Assembly: GCA_018266215.1 (NCBI GenBank)
Contig: JAFEAV010000061.1
Location: forward strand, 1-37,060
DNA: 37,060 nt
Direction of reading: 5' to 3'
DNA from: Cyanobacteria bacterium SZAS LIN-3
Lineage (GTDB): Bacteria; Cyanobacteriota; Vampirovibrionia; Obscuribacterales; Obscuribacteraceae
In this document: in pieces, positions 15,311 to 23,064 of the stretch
Numbering within the stretch: position 1 is the stretch's first letter
Layout: each line of letters begins with the position of its first letter
The notes under the pieces: generated by a model
The model's input: only the letters and a program-made list of their open reading frames with translations
Told to the model about the DNA's origin: nothing
Database searches by the model: none
Program-made: the position numbers and the translations under genes

Positions 15311-18300
15311 GTGAACCAGCTAATTACAGCCCTGATCGTCGAAAAGAACTCCACTCAAGCGGATCAGCTGCGGTCGATTTTGCAGTCCGCCGAAATCGTC
15401 TCCGAAATTGCCACCGATGCCAACCAGGCGCTGGAACTCTTCAGCCACAAAATCTACGACATTGTCCTGACCGACATCAATATGCCGGGCCTCTCCGGTT
15501 ATGAGCTGTGCAAACGCCTGAAGGCACGACGCGCCGATGTGCCGGTCGTACTGTTGACCACGCTCAACAATCCCAGCGACATTGTGCGCGGCCTGGAATG
15601 CGGAGCCAGCAACTTTGTCGCCAAACCGTACGACCGCGAGCATCTGCTCAACCGCGTGCGTCACATAGTACGCAATCAGCGATTGCGCAGCACCGGCGCC
15701 ATAACCGGCGGCGTGCCCATTCAGGTCCAGAGCGAACACGACGCCATCGCCATCGACGTCTCCAGCGCACAGGTGATGGACTTCCTGATCTCGACCTTTG
15801 AAGACTATGCCAGGGCCAGTCAACGCGAGCTGGAAGCGAAGCAACAGGAAAAAGAAAGGGCTCTGGAAGCCGAAAATTACAAAGTACGCGAAGAGCTGGT
15901 GCGCAAGGAAATGGAGGCCCAGAAAGAACGCGAGATCGCCTCCTTGCTGGCCCAGAAAGCCGAGGAGCTGCGGCGCTCGGAGGAGCGCTACAACCTGGCC
16001 ATTGAAGGTTCCCACGACGGCATCTGGGACTGGGATCTGGTAAGCAATACCTGCTTTTATTCCGACCGCTGTAAAAGTCAGCTCGGCTACGCCCCCGATG
16101 AAATCGACGAAAACGACATGGTCTTGATGAAGAGCCTGCTTCATCCCGATGACACGGATCGTCTCTACAATGCCGTCAAAAATCACCTGCAAAACAAGGT
16201 GCCCTTCGATGTCGAGTACCGCGCCCGCACTAAAAGCGGCGAATACAAATGGCTGCACTCCCGCGGTCAAGCGGTCTGGAATGCTGAGGGCAAACCGGTG
16301 CGCATGGCCGGTTCACACCGCGACATTTCGGAGCGGATCGAATCACAGCAAAAATTGAACGCTTCCAACCAGGCCCTGGCCGAGCGGGAAGCTCGCATGC
16401 GCGTGATTGTAGACACCGCACCCGATGGTATTTTTACAGTCGGCGGCGACGGCACGATCGAGTCGGCCAGTGAAAAGATGCATCGCATGTTTGGCTACAG
16501 CTCGGGCCAGTTGCCGGGGAAACACATATTTGATCTGCTGCCTAATTTTTTTGAAGCCTCATTCTTGAAGGACCAGCTCACCACCTGGCAGGGCAAAATA
16601 TTCGGTGCCGGCCGAGACCTGGACGGGCGGCGAAAAGACGGCTCAATAATCCCGATTGAACTGGCGCTCAGCGTTCTCTCCCTGGGCAACCGCCAGATCA
16701 TCACCGGTATCGCCCGCGATGTCACCGACCGCAAGCGAGCGGACGAGCGCCTGCACATTCAGTACAACATCACAAAAGTCCTGGCCGAGTCATCCGGCAT
16801 AACCGAAGCGGCGGCAAAAATACTGCAAGTCTTGAGCAAAGACTCGCGCTGGACGGCCCTGGGTCTGTGGCTGAAACAAGACGGAAGCATGCTGCTCAAA
16901 AGTGCGCAAATAAACGGCGATTGCGAAGGTCTGGAGAAACTAATAGCCGGCATCGAAGGGACCGCCGTAGAGGAGAACAAGGGCCTGCTGGGCAAGGTCT
17001 GGGCGAGCAATGAGGCCCGCTGGACCAGTCTCACCGCCAAGCACAAGGACGAGGACTTCCTGAACCAGGTGACGGGGAGCGACATCCGATCGGCTCTGGC
17101 CTTCCCGGTGCGCGGCAATAACGGTGAACTGATCGGGCTTATCGAAATATTTTCCTGCAAAACCGACGCCCTGGATCAAGAAATGCTCCTCACCTGGGAG
17201 ACTCTAGGAAGTCAAATCGGGCAGTTCGTCACAAGAGTAACAACCGAGCGGCTGTTGCAAGAAAGCGAACACCTGCTGATGCAGCTGGCCGAAAACGTGC
17301 CGGAAGTGTTCTGGATCGCCTCGCCCACTTTCCACACGCTCTACTACGCTTCGCCCGCCTATGAGACCATCTGGGGGCGCAGCGTCAAAGAGCTCTACGA
17401 GGACGCACCGGCTTTCCTCACCTTTGTTGCCGAGCAGGATCGCGTCAAAGTGCAGGAGCACGTCAAAGCCGTCCGCCGCTCGCAGACCGGCCTGGAAATC
17501 GAATACGACATCGTCCGCCCGGACGGCACAATCCGCAATATCGCAGCCCGCACCACCGGCGTCTTTGATGAAAACGGCAAATGCACCCGCATCTGCGGTA
17601 TCGCCCGCGATGTCACCGAAAAGAAACAGGCGGAAAGACGCGTATCGGAATTTTATTCCACAGTCTCCCACGAACTGCGCACGCCGCTCACATCCATCCG
17701 CGGCTCTCTGGGCCTGATCGAAGGCGGTCTGACCGGGCCGCTATCGGAAAAAACCCTGCAATTCATCCAGATAGCCAGGGCCGAATCGGACAGATTGATT
17801 AGATTGATCAACGAAATCCTCGATATCCGCAAAATCGAAGCCGGCAAATTGGAGCTAAAACTGCGCGCCACCTCCGCCGAAGAGCTGGCCGCAACGGTTG
17901 CCGAAAGCCTCAAGGGCATGGCCGAGACCGCCAACGTTTATCTGGACAACACCGTTCGCACCGACGTCAAGCTGCACTGCGACCGCGACCGCATCACCCA
18001 GGTGCTGACCAACCTGGTCTCCAATGCCATCAAATTTTCCTCCATCAACCAGACTGTAATAATCAAATTTGCCCACATGGGCGGGGGCACCTATCGCTTC
18101 AGCGTCATGGATAGAGGACCGGGAATCCCGCCGGCCGAACAGAGCAAACTCTTCGGTCTCTTCCAGCAACTGGACGCCTCCGACAGTCGCAGCAAGGGCG
18201 GCACCGGTCTGGGCCTGGCTATTTCCAAGGCCATAATTGATTTGCATGGGGGCAAAATCGGCATCGACAGCCAGCCGGGGGAGGGATCAACCTTCTGGTT

Positions 18301-18775
18301 TGAGCTCCCGCAGGCCGCCACCGGCGAAAGAGAACAGGATATTACCGGTACGCGCATGCGCATCGCCGACATGAGCACGAGCGGTTCACGCAAACAAGGC
18401 GGGCCGCTGAAAGTCCTGGTTGTGGAAGACGATCTCTCCACCCGCGAACTTATCATCCACCAGCTCAAATCGCTCGGGCTGGACTGCCTGGTGGCCTCCG
18501 ACGGTGACGCTGCCATTGAAATTACCCGCAGCAAACATCCGGACCTGATTGTCCTGGATGTCGGCGTGCCCAAAACCGACGGCTTCGAAGTGATCAAAAA
18601 TTTGCGCGAAAGCCCGGCCAGTGCAACACCGCTGGTCATCTACACAAGCAGAGACCTGCTGGAAGAAGAACGCGCGCGACTGACTCTCGGTCCCACCCGG
18701 CATCTGATCAAATCACGCACCAGTGAACAGGGCCTGCTGGATGCCATCAAGGAATTATTGCCGAGAAAGCACTGA
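15311..18775 (+). CDS. hybrid sensor histidine kinase (REC-PAS-PAS-GAF-PAS-HisKA-HATPase-REC)
   Basis: A 1154-residue cytoplasmic kinase with no membrane segment. Domains in order: an N-terminal receiver (5-122; Asp55, Thr84, Lys105), a charged coiled coil (165-225), PAS/PAC (226-345), PAS/PAC (360-478), a GAF-like domain (485-645), PAS/PAC (652-775), HisKA with the phospho-accepting His787 in SHELRTPL, HATPase (N box near N905, DRGPGIP, GGTGLGLA), and a C-terminal receiver (1033-1150; Asp1083). It should phosphorelay from signals sensed by the PAS/GAF modules, with no DNA-binding output of its own. In the first receiver the acidic pair is Glu11-Lys12 instead of two acids, so metal binding there may be altered. 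The start is a GTG with a weak ribosome-binding site. No response-regulator gene is adjacent. Confidence 0.93.
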   Translation: MNQLITALIVEKNSTQADQLRSILQSAEIVSEIATDANQALELFSHKIYDIVLTDINMPGLSGYELCKRLKARRADVPVVLLTTLNNPSDIVRGLECGASNFVAKPYDREHLLNRVRHIVRNQRLRSTGAITGGVPIQVQSEHDAIAIDVSSAQVMDFLISTFEDYARASQRELEAKQQEKERALEAENYKVREELVRKEMEAQKEREIASLLAQKAEELRRSEERYNLAIEGSHDGIWDWDLVSNTCFYSDRCKSQLGYAPDEIDENDMVLMKSLLHPDDTDRLYNAVKNHLQNKVPFDVEYRARTKSGEYKWLHSRGQAVWNAEGKPVRMAGSHRDISERIESQQKLNASNQALAEREARMRVIVDTAPDGIFTVGGDGTIESASEKMHRMFGYSSGQLPGKHIFDLLPNFFEASFLKDQLTTWQGKIFGAGRDLDGRRKDGSIIPIELALSVLSLGNRQIITGIARDVTDRKRADERLHIQYNITKVLAESSGITEAAAKILQVLSKDSRWTALGLWLKQDGSMLLKSAQINGDCEGLEKLIAGIEGTAVEENKGLLGKVWASNEARWTSLTAKHKDEDFLNQVTGSDIRSALAFPVRGNNGELIGLIEIFSCKTDALDQEMLLTWETLGSQIGQFVTRVTTERLLQESEHLLMQLAENVPEVFWIASPTFHTLYYASPAYETIWGRSVKELYEDAPAFLTFVAEQDRVKVQEHVKAVRRSQTGLEIEYDIVRPDGTIRNIAARTTGVFDENGKCTRICGIARDVTEKKQAERRVSEFYSTVSHELRTPLTSIRGSLGLIEGGLTGPLSEKTLQFIQIARAESDRLIRLINEILDIRKIEAGKLELKLRATSAEELAATVAESLKGMAETANVYLDNTVRTDVKLHCDRDRITQVLTNLVSNAIKFSSINQTVIIKFAHMGGGTYRFSVMDRGPGIPPAEQSKLFGLFQQLDASDSRSKGGTGLGLAISKAIIDLHGGKIGIDSQPGEGSTFWFELPQAATGEREQDITGTRMRIADMSTSGSRKQGGPLKVLVVEDDLSTRELIIHQLKSLGLDCLVASDGDAAIEITRSKHPDLIVLDVGVPKTDGFEVIKNLRESPASATPLVIYTSRDLLEEERARLTLGPTRHLIKSRTSEQGLLDAIKELLPRKH

Positions 18776-18844
18776 AACCACATCCCTTCCCGTTTAATGT
18801 GCGTGGCCCGGGTCTGACACTATCAGCGCCATAGTATGCGCTAG

Positions 18845-18875
18845 CTGCAGCCTGGCGGCGCAGACTTTTTCTTTT
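18845..18875 (+). terminator. intrinsic terminator after the hybrid kinase
   Basis: CTGC-A-GCC (18845-18852) pairs with GGC-GCAG (18857-18863) with one bulge and a four-base loop, followed by AC and a T-rich run (TTTTTCTTTT). This separates the kinase from the next gene. Confidence 0.6.
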
Positions 18876-18912
18876 ATCTGGCTAAGCGAATAATCACAGA
18901 AGAGGTCTTTGA

Positions 18913-19458
18913 ATGACTGATGTACAGGTGCATGCTCCAAGCGAAAAGCAAGACAAATTAGGAACAGCGCAGGGCGACGCGGCGGCGCAGGCCTCGCTCA
19001 ATTTATCCCTTGAAAGTCAGGCGGCCCAGAATAAAACAATTGTCACAGACGCAGTCACCTGGCTGGAAAAACACCGCGATGACATGTGGCTGGTCGTGAG
19101 CGGCGCCTCCTATCACCTCAAGCAAGAAAATCATCCCAATCAAAAAAACTGGGGCCTGGGGCTGGAAATAAAGCTCGACAGCGATCGATCAATTGTCCTG
19201 GGACAGTATCGCAACAGCATCAATAACGAATCACATTATGGCGGCATCACTTATCTGCCCTGGCACTTTGGCCCGGTGAGCGCCGGAGGGATGTTCGGCA
19301 TCATCGACGGCTACAGGCCGCTGCACGGTAAACCGATACCGATAGTGATGCCCTTTGCCACAATAGAAAACAAAAACTTCGGCGTAAATATAATGGCCAT
19401 GCCTCCAATCGGAGACCTCTCGGCGGTAATCGGGGCACAACTGAAATTTAAATTTTGA
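18913..19458 (+). CDS. beta-barrel-like protein of unknown function, no signal peptide
   Basis: A 181-residue protein. Residues 1-60 are polar and Ala/Gln rich. From about 60 on there is a strand-rich pattern: VVSGASYHLKQE, NWGLGLEIKL, VLGQYRNSINNESHYGGITYLP, GMFGIIDGY, ending in VIGAQLKFKF. Alternating hydrophobic strands, the N-x-GLGLE and Y-x-NS motifs and a terminal Phe resemble small outer-membrane barrels of the PagP-like/uncharacterised class. Unlike those, no Sec signal precedes the domain. The ATG at 18913 has AGAGG about eight bases upstream, and no upstream in-frame signal peptide is seen. It may be a soluble barrel or be exported in another way. Confidence 0.65.
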   Translation: MTDVQVHAPSEKQDKLGTAQGDAAAQASLNLSLESQAAQNKTIVTDAVTWLEKHRDDMWLVVSGASYHLKQENHPNQKNWGLGLEIKLDSDRSIVLGQYRNSINNESHYGGITYLPWHFGPVSAGGMFGIIDGYRPLHGKPIPIVMPFATIENKNFGVNIMAMPPIGDLSAVIGAQLKFKF

Positions 19459-19520
19459 CGGGGAATATGCGTCCGGGCAGAATCCACGCGCCAGTAATGC
19501 TACATTTATCTGCGCGCGCA

Positions 19521-19526
19521 AGAGGA
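19521..19526 (+). promoter_or_regulatory. ribosome-binding site supporting a CTG start
   Basis: AGAGGA (19521-19526) lies 7 bases before CTG 19534. It is the only ribosome-binding-like sequence between the in-frame stop at 19495-19497 and the hydrophobic leader, and is the main reason for choosing the CTG start. Confidence 0.5.
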
Positions 19527-19533
19527 AACCAGC

Positions 19534-20331
19534 CTGAAGTTCGGCCCAATAATTGCAAAAACCAGTCTTCTCCTGGGCCTGGCCGCGGGCTTGCTCGCAG
19601 GCCCGACGAGCGGCGCGGCGGTCGCCATCGATACGACGGCGGCCATCGAAACCAATAGACCGAGTTTCATGGCCTCACCGCTGGTGGTACCACGCGGCAG
19701 CCTGCAGCTGGAAAACGGGACGCTCTTTTCCGGTTTGCGACACGGGCAGTGGAGCTACGATCTACCCAAGACCGAGGTGCGCATCGGCGCCCTCAAGAAC
19801 ACCGAATTACAGATGTTTGTGCCCGATTTCTTCTTGATGCGGGACAACAACAGCACCGCCGGCCGTGTGTCCAATTTAAGCGAAATAGGAATCAAGCAGC
19901 ACATCGCCGTCGCACCCAAATTAGACATGGCTGTCATTGCCGCGGTATCGGCCCCGACAGGCTCGCCGCAGATAAACGGACCGGGTACAATCCCAGCTCT
20001 TAGAGCGCCCTATATTTACGCGCTCAACAGCAAATGGGGCCTGGGCGGCATGCAATCGCTGCTGATCCGCGACCAGTGGCGCAATGTCGAATGGCAGCCG
20101 GACGTGCTTCTGTGTCGCAGCATAGGCTCACGCAGCGGCGCTTTTATAGAGTACGGCGGCTCCTTTGCCCAGAACCACAATTCAATCAATTTGATCCACT
20201 TCGGCGGCGTGTACAAAATAAGCCACTGTCAGCAATTAGACTGCCAGTTCGGCTTCGGCCTCAATGAATCGGCTCCCTCCGCCTTCGTCGGCGCAGGCTA
20301 TTCAGTGCGCTTCGATCAGCTGCACTGGTAA
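19534..20331 (+). CDS. outer-membrane beta-barrel protein, MetA-pathway/transporter-like
   Basis: About 265 residues when read from CTG 19534. This adds a signal peptide, KFGPIIAKTSLLLGLAAGLLAG then TSGAAVA, that is cut off if the TTG at 19591 is used. The mature protein shows the outline of the 'putative MetA-pathway of phenol degradation' barrel family: RPSFMASPLVVPRGSLQLE near the N-terminus, then VRIGALKNTELQMFVPDF, VIAAVSAPTGS, AFIEYGGSF, FGFGLNESAPSAFVGAGYSVRF. Such proteins are outer-membrane channels or structural barrels; the substrate is unknown. CTG initiation is uncommon, so an ATT (19504) or the TTG cannot be excluded. It follows the leaderless barrel gene by 75 bp on the same strand. 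Confidence 0.75.
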   Translation: MKFGPIIAKTSLLLGLAAGLLAGPTSGAAVAIDTTAAIETNRPSFMASPLVVPRGSLQLENGTLFSGLRHGQWSYDLPKTEVRIGALKNTELQMFVPDFFLMRDNNSTAGRVSNLSEIGIKQHIAVAPKLDMAVIAAVSAPTGSPQINGPGTIPALRAPYIYALNSKWGLGGMQSLLIRDQWRNVEWQPDVLLCRSIGSRSGAFIEYGGSFAQNHNSINLIHFGGVYKISHCQQLDCQFGFGLNESAPSAFVGAGYSVRFDQLHW

Positions 20332-20350
20332 AACATGGTCAATGCAGCAA

Positions 20351-20557
20351 TTAGTTGCTGGAGCTGCGACACATTTTTTGCAGAAGATAGAGACACATGA
20401 CCATCTGCAATGCAGCAAAGCCCTTGGCGACGCCGGGCTTACGGCCGATCATGACAACGCCGTTGCCCCACAGACGGCTCCACTTGTTGGGTCTGAGTGC
20501 CAGGAGGACACTATCCAGAATGCCCCAAATCATGAAAAAACGAACCAAATAGCTCAT
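20351..20557 (-). CDS. small membrane protein
   Basis: A 68-residue protein with two hydrophobic helices (about 3-22 and 45-62) separated by a basic stretch (RPNKWSRLW, GRKPG). No family is recognised. A well-placed GGAGG (20563-20567, five bases from the ATG) argues that it is real. It is convergent with the barrel gene and follows the PH-like gene by 62 bp, so it may share its transcript. Confidence 0.6.
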   Translation of the reverse strand: MSYLVRFFMIWGILDSVLLALRPNKWSRLWGNGVVMIGRKPGVAKGFAALQMVMCLYLLQKMCRSSSN

Positions 20558-20619
20558 TGAGACCTCCAGTGAGTACTGACCTGGCGGGAACGTATTGGGG
20601 GATTATATGCTGCGGTTAA

Positions 20620-21204
20620 TCAATCCGGCCCAAGTGTTAATGGTGATTTTCGATTGAGCTGGGATAGCAAGGGCTGGACAGCAACCTCATCGACGCCCTC
20701 GACCAACTCAAGCACTACACTTGGCCCGTCGGCGCCCGCTCTCCAGAACTCAAGAAAACTTTCACCGCCGGCCCCTCTATGCAAGTCCGCACGCTCAAAT
20801 TGAGCCAGGTCAAAGGTGGCAGTATATTGACCGAAGCGAATCAGGCGCCGATCGGTGAGCGCGTAGGCTGTGCGCTTGATGCTGAACAGACTGAGAAGGA
20901 GACTGAGGGGAAGAAAAACCGAAAGCAGCCAGTAGTGCGTGAAAAATAGCAGAATCATGAGTTGGACAAGAAAGGCCTCACTGAGAGCAAAGTAGTAAGA
21001 CCTGGGCAAATAGCCGAAGGAAAGCAGCTTTTCATCGAGATCAAGCAGCCGCTTCACGGCCACATCGCTCACCCTGGCGGTACCGCCACTCATAACCGGA
21101 AATCCCTCACTGGCCGTATATCGCAGCGCCCTGAAACAAGCCGGGTACTCACCGGCGCCGGGCCCCGGCCGTCCACTCCCGTTAAGCTTTTCGTTTTGCG
21201 ACAT
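20620..21204 (-). CDS. membrane-anchored PH-like domain protein
   Basis: About 194 residues. An N-terminal soluble stretch is followed by a two-helix hydrophobic hairpin (AFLVQLMILLFFTHYWLLSVFLPLSLLLSLF), then AYALTDRRLIRFGQY and a strand-rich C-terminus. 'Y-x-LTDRRLI' after a membrane hairpin is the signature of bacterial PH-domain membrane proteins (bPH2/YdbS-like). Their role is unclear. The ATG at 21204 is used; a GTG at 21231 is an alternative with no better ribosome-binding site. It is divergent from the gene at 21345. Confidence 0.65.
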   Translation of the reverse strand: MSQNEKLNGSGRPGPGAGEYPACFRALRYTASEGFPVMSGGTARVSDVAVKRLLDLDEKLLSFGYLPRSYYFALSEAFLVQLMILLFFTHYWLLSVFLPLSLLLSLFSIKRTAYALTDRRLIRFGQYTATFDLAQFERADLHRGAGGESFLEFWRAGADGPSVVLELVEGVDEVAVQPLLSQLNRKSPLTLGPD

Positions 21205-21332
21205 GCCCGAACCAGCCGATTTTGCGCCCACAGCAACAGCTGCATTAAAGCATTAAAGCCTTCAGCTTGCAAAGAAGCCGGGTCTTGTGTATTCTCTCCC
21301 CTTCAACGGGTGAGCCCGGCGTGACCGCCGGC

Positions 21333-21337
21333 GGAGG
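21333..21337 (+). promoter_or_regulatory. ribosome-binding site deciding the start at 21345
   Basis: GGAGG lies seven bases before the ATG at 21345 but only one base before the ATG at 21339. This favours the second ATG as the true start. Confidence 0.55.
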
Positions 21338-21344
21338 AATGAGC

Positions 21345-22037
21345 ATGAAATTTCACAGCGATCTTTTTGGCTGGGAATATGTCTGGAGAAATTTTGCCGA
21401 CGCTAAAGGCGGCACAATCAACACAGAATCGGCCGCGGAAGATTCGCCCCTGGTATCGATGACTATTTCGGTCCCTCTCGGTGAAACGGGCAAAACAGCC
21501 ACCCTCCTCATAGCCCCGGCTTCCCAACACGGCAAGAAGAGCACCGGCATCAAAGTTGTCGCGCCCTTTGAGCCCGTGGATGATTTCGTATTTTGCATTT
21601 TCCCCGAAAATCTGGGACATCAGATCAGCAAAGCTGTCGGCATGCAGGACATCAAAGTCATGGACCAGCTCTTTGACAGCAAATTTATTATCCAGGGCAA
21701 TCATCCCGCCCGGGTTTGTGATCTTTTTGACAATGTCAATCTGCGCGAACTGGTGCTCTTGCAGCCCCCATCGCGCCTTTCGATCGAAACCAAATCGGTC
21801 AAGGGCGAAGACAAAAAAGCAGCTCCCTCGAAATATCACGCTGTGTCCTACCAGCATGACGGCGTCGTAGACAAGCTTCATCAGCTGGAAACGGCAATCG
21901 AGATCGTCGCTTCGGTGCTGCAGCATGTGCTCAGCCCCTACGAAGAACAGACCGCCAGACCGGTGGCCGTGGAAGAAGAAATCGACGGTGCCACCACACA
22001 AGGCAAGCGTCTGCGCAGCCCCTTGCTCGATCGCTAA
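21345..22037 (+). CDS. conserved-looking cytoplasmic protein of unknown function
   Basis: A 230-residue soluble protein with no signal peptide. It alternates strands and short helices: FHSDLFGWEYVW, MTISVPLGE, DDFVFCIFPENLG, VMDQLFDSKFIIQGN. The order 'FD-x-x-F-I-x-GN...P...V..LF' is reminiscent of small uncharacterised families that bind a ligand in an alpha/beta pocket, but I cannot name one. The C-terminal third is helical and acidic, ending in a disordered tail. It is divergent from the PH-like gene and converges on the CPXCG gene. Confidence 0.7.
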   Translation: MKFHSDLFGWEYVWRNFADAKGGTINTESAAEDSPLVSMTISVPLGETGKTATLLIAPASQHGKKSTGIKVVAPFEPVDDFVFCIFPENLGHQISKAVGMQDIKVMDQLFDSKFIIQGNHPARVCDLFDNVNLRELVLLQPPSRLSIETKSVKGEDKKAAPSKYHAVSYQHDGVVDKLHQLETAIEIVASVLQHVLSPYEEQTARPVAVEEEIDGATTQGKRLRSPLLDR

Positions 22038-22068
22038 ACCACATAGTTGAGCTCAATCAGAACGGCGA

Positions 22069-22254
22069 TTACTGCTGCAGCGCCTCCGCTGCAAAGGATA
22101 TCAACGCGCCGTCTTCGGCCTCATAAGACACAGTAATGGGATTGCAGCAAACCTCGCAATCTTCTACATAAGACTGGCTGCCACCGCTAAAATCCAGGAG
22201 CATAGAGATCTGCTGCCAGCAGTATGGGCACTGGAAGAAATGTTCTTCAAGCAT
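22069..22254 (-). CDS. CPXCG-motif cysteine-rich protein
   Basis: A 61-residue protein of the CPXCG family (small Cys-rich zinc-binding proteins). Cys9 and Cys12 (CPYCWQQISMLLDFS; the usual CPYCG has Trp here) and the EDCEVCCNPI motif (Cys33, 36, 37) are unmistakable. The function of the family is not established. Its ATG overlaps the stop of the PDZ gene by one base (TGATG), so translation is probably coupled. Confidence 0.88.
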   Translation of the reverse strand: MLEEHFFQCPYCWQQISMLLDFSGGSQSYVEDCEVCCNPITVSYEAEDGALISFAAEALQQ

Positions 22255-22940
22255 CAGCGTTGCGACTCCCCGGGCGGACCGTAGGAACCAAGCAGCTTTT
22301 CATAATAGCCACGGATGTTTGCATCTTTGATGTCCTCAATGTTCATACGCGTCAGATGAAAGGAAAGGGGCTCAAGACCGCGCATTACGACCACATCAAG
22401 CGGCGTATCGGCCTTGCCTCCGACCACCTTCCAGAGCACATCCTGACCTTCACCGTTTTGAAATACATGATCGCCGGCCTGAACCAGCACGTCTCCGGGC
22501 AAAATACCGGCGTTGGCAGCCGGACAGGATGGAAAAACACTGGTCACAACCGGGCCTTTGACGTTGAAGCGCAATTCGGCATTAAAGCCGATAATGCCGT
22601 ATTCCAGCTTGCGATATTCATCGCTCGAAAGCTGCGGCAGATTCTCAAAGTGTACCGAAGGACCGGCCTGATTAACTTGATTTGATTGAACTTTGAGCTT
22701 ATCAGAGTGAGTGACGCCGCCGTTTAATACCCGCTGCGGAAGTTTTGGTACGGGATCACCCTGAACCGATATCGGTTCAGGTTTTGAATCCGGAGCCTTC
22801 GCCGGCGTGCTTGTGTCCAGGACGGGCTCTGCGGGCAAAAGGGCCGGTCCGCTATCGGCACCGGCAGCCATTGAAAAGGTACTGATGCAAAGTGTCAGCC
22901 CCGCGCAAATCCGCGGCACAATAACCTTTCTCCCAGCCAC
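22254..22940 (-). CDS. secreted PDZ-domain protein
   Basis: About 228 residues read from GTG 22940, with a signal peptide (GRKVIVPRICAGLTLCISTFSMAAGA), a Pro/Lys-rich linker, and a PDZ domain in the last 100 residues (VTSVFPSCPAANAGILPGDVLVQAGDHVF, then the VVVMRG strand). It probably binds a C-terminal peptide or partner in the periplasm; no protease residues are seen. The GTG has AGAGG six bases upstream (22947-22951). An ATG 17 codons earlier (22991) would place an unusually long polar stretch before the signal and is less likely. Confidence 0.78.
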   Translation of the reverse strand: MAGRKVIVPRICAGLTLCISTFSMAAGADSGPALLPAEPVLDTSTPAKAPDSKPEPISVQGDPVPKLPQRVLNGGVTHSDKLKVQSNQVNQAGPSVHFENLPQLSSDEYRKLEYGIIGFNAELRFNVKGPVVTSVFPSCPAANAGILPGDVLVQAGDHVFQNGEGQDVLWKVVGGKADTPLDVVVMRGLEPLSFHLTRMNIEDIKDANIRGYYEKLLGSYGPPGESQR

Positions 22941-22946
22941 CCAAGA

Positions 22947-22951
22947 CCTCT
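22947..22951 (-). promoter_or_regulatory. ribosome-binding site deciding the PDZ gene start
   Basis: On the minus strand AGAGG sits six bases upstream of GTG 22940. No comparable site precedes the upstream ATG at 22991. Confidence 0.5.
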
Positions 22952-23064
22952 CGGCAATAGAACTAATATGCACCCGGCCGCAAATGAGCATTTAAGGCAG
23001 GCGTACCTCATATTATCCGCTTAAAAAGTTCGGCGCACATTTAAGGCAGAATTACAAAAATTTT

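Noticed and set aside
21310..21325. A fourth TCAC direct repeat with 11-bp period between the divergent genes at 21204 and 21345
   Set aside because: It reads TCACGC-N5-TCAC, not TCACGT. Its position relative to either start is poor, and about one such eight-base repeat is expected by chance in a window of this size.
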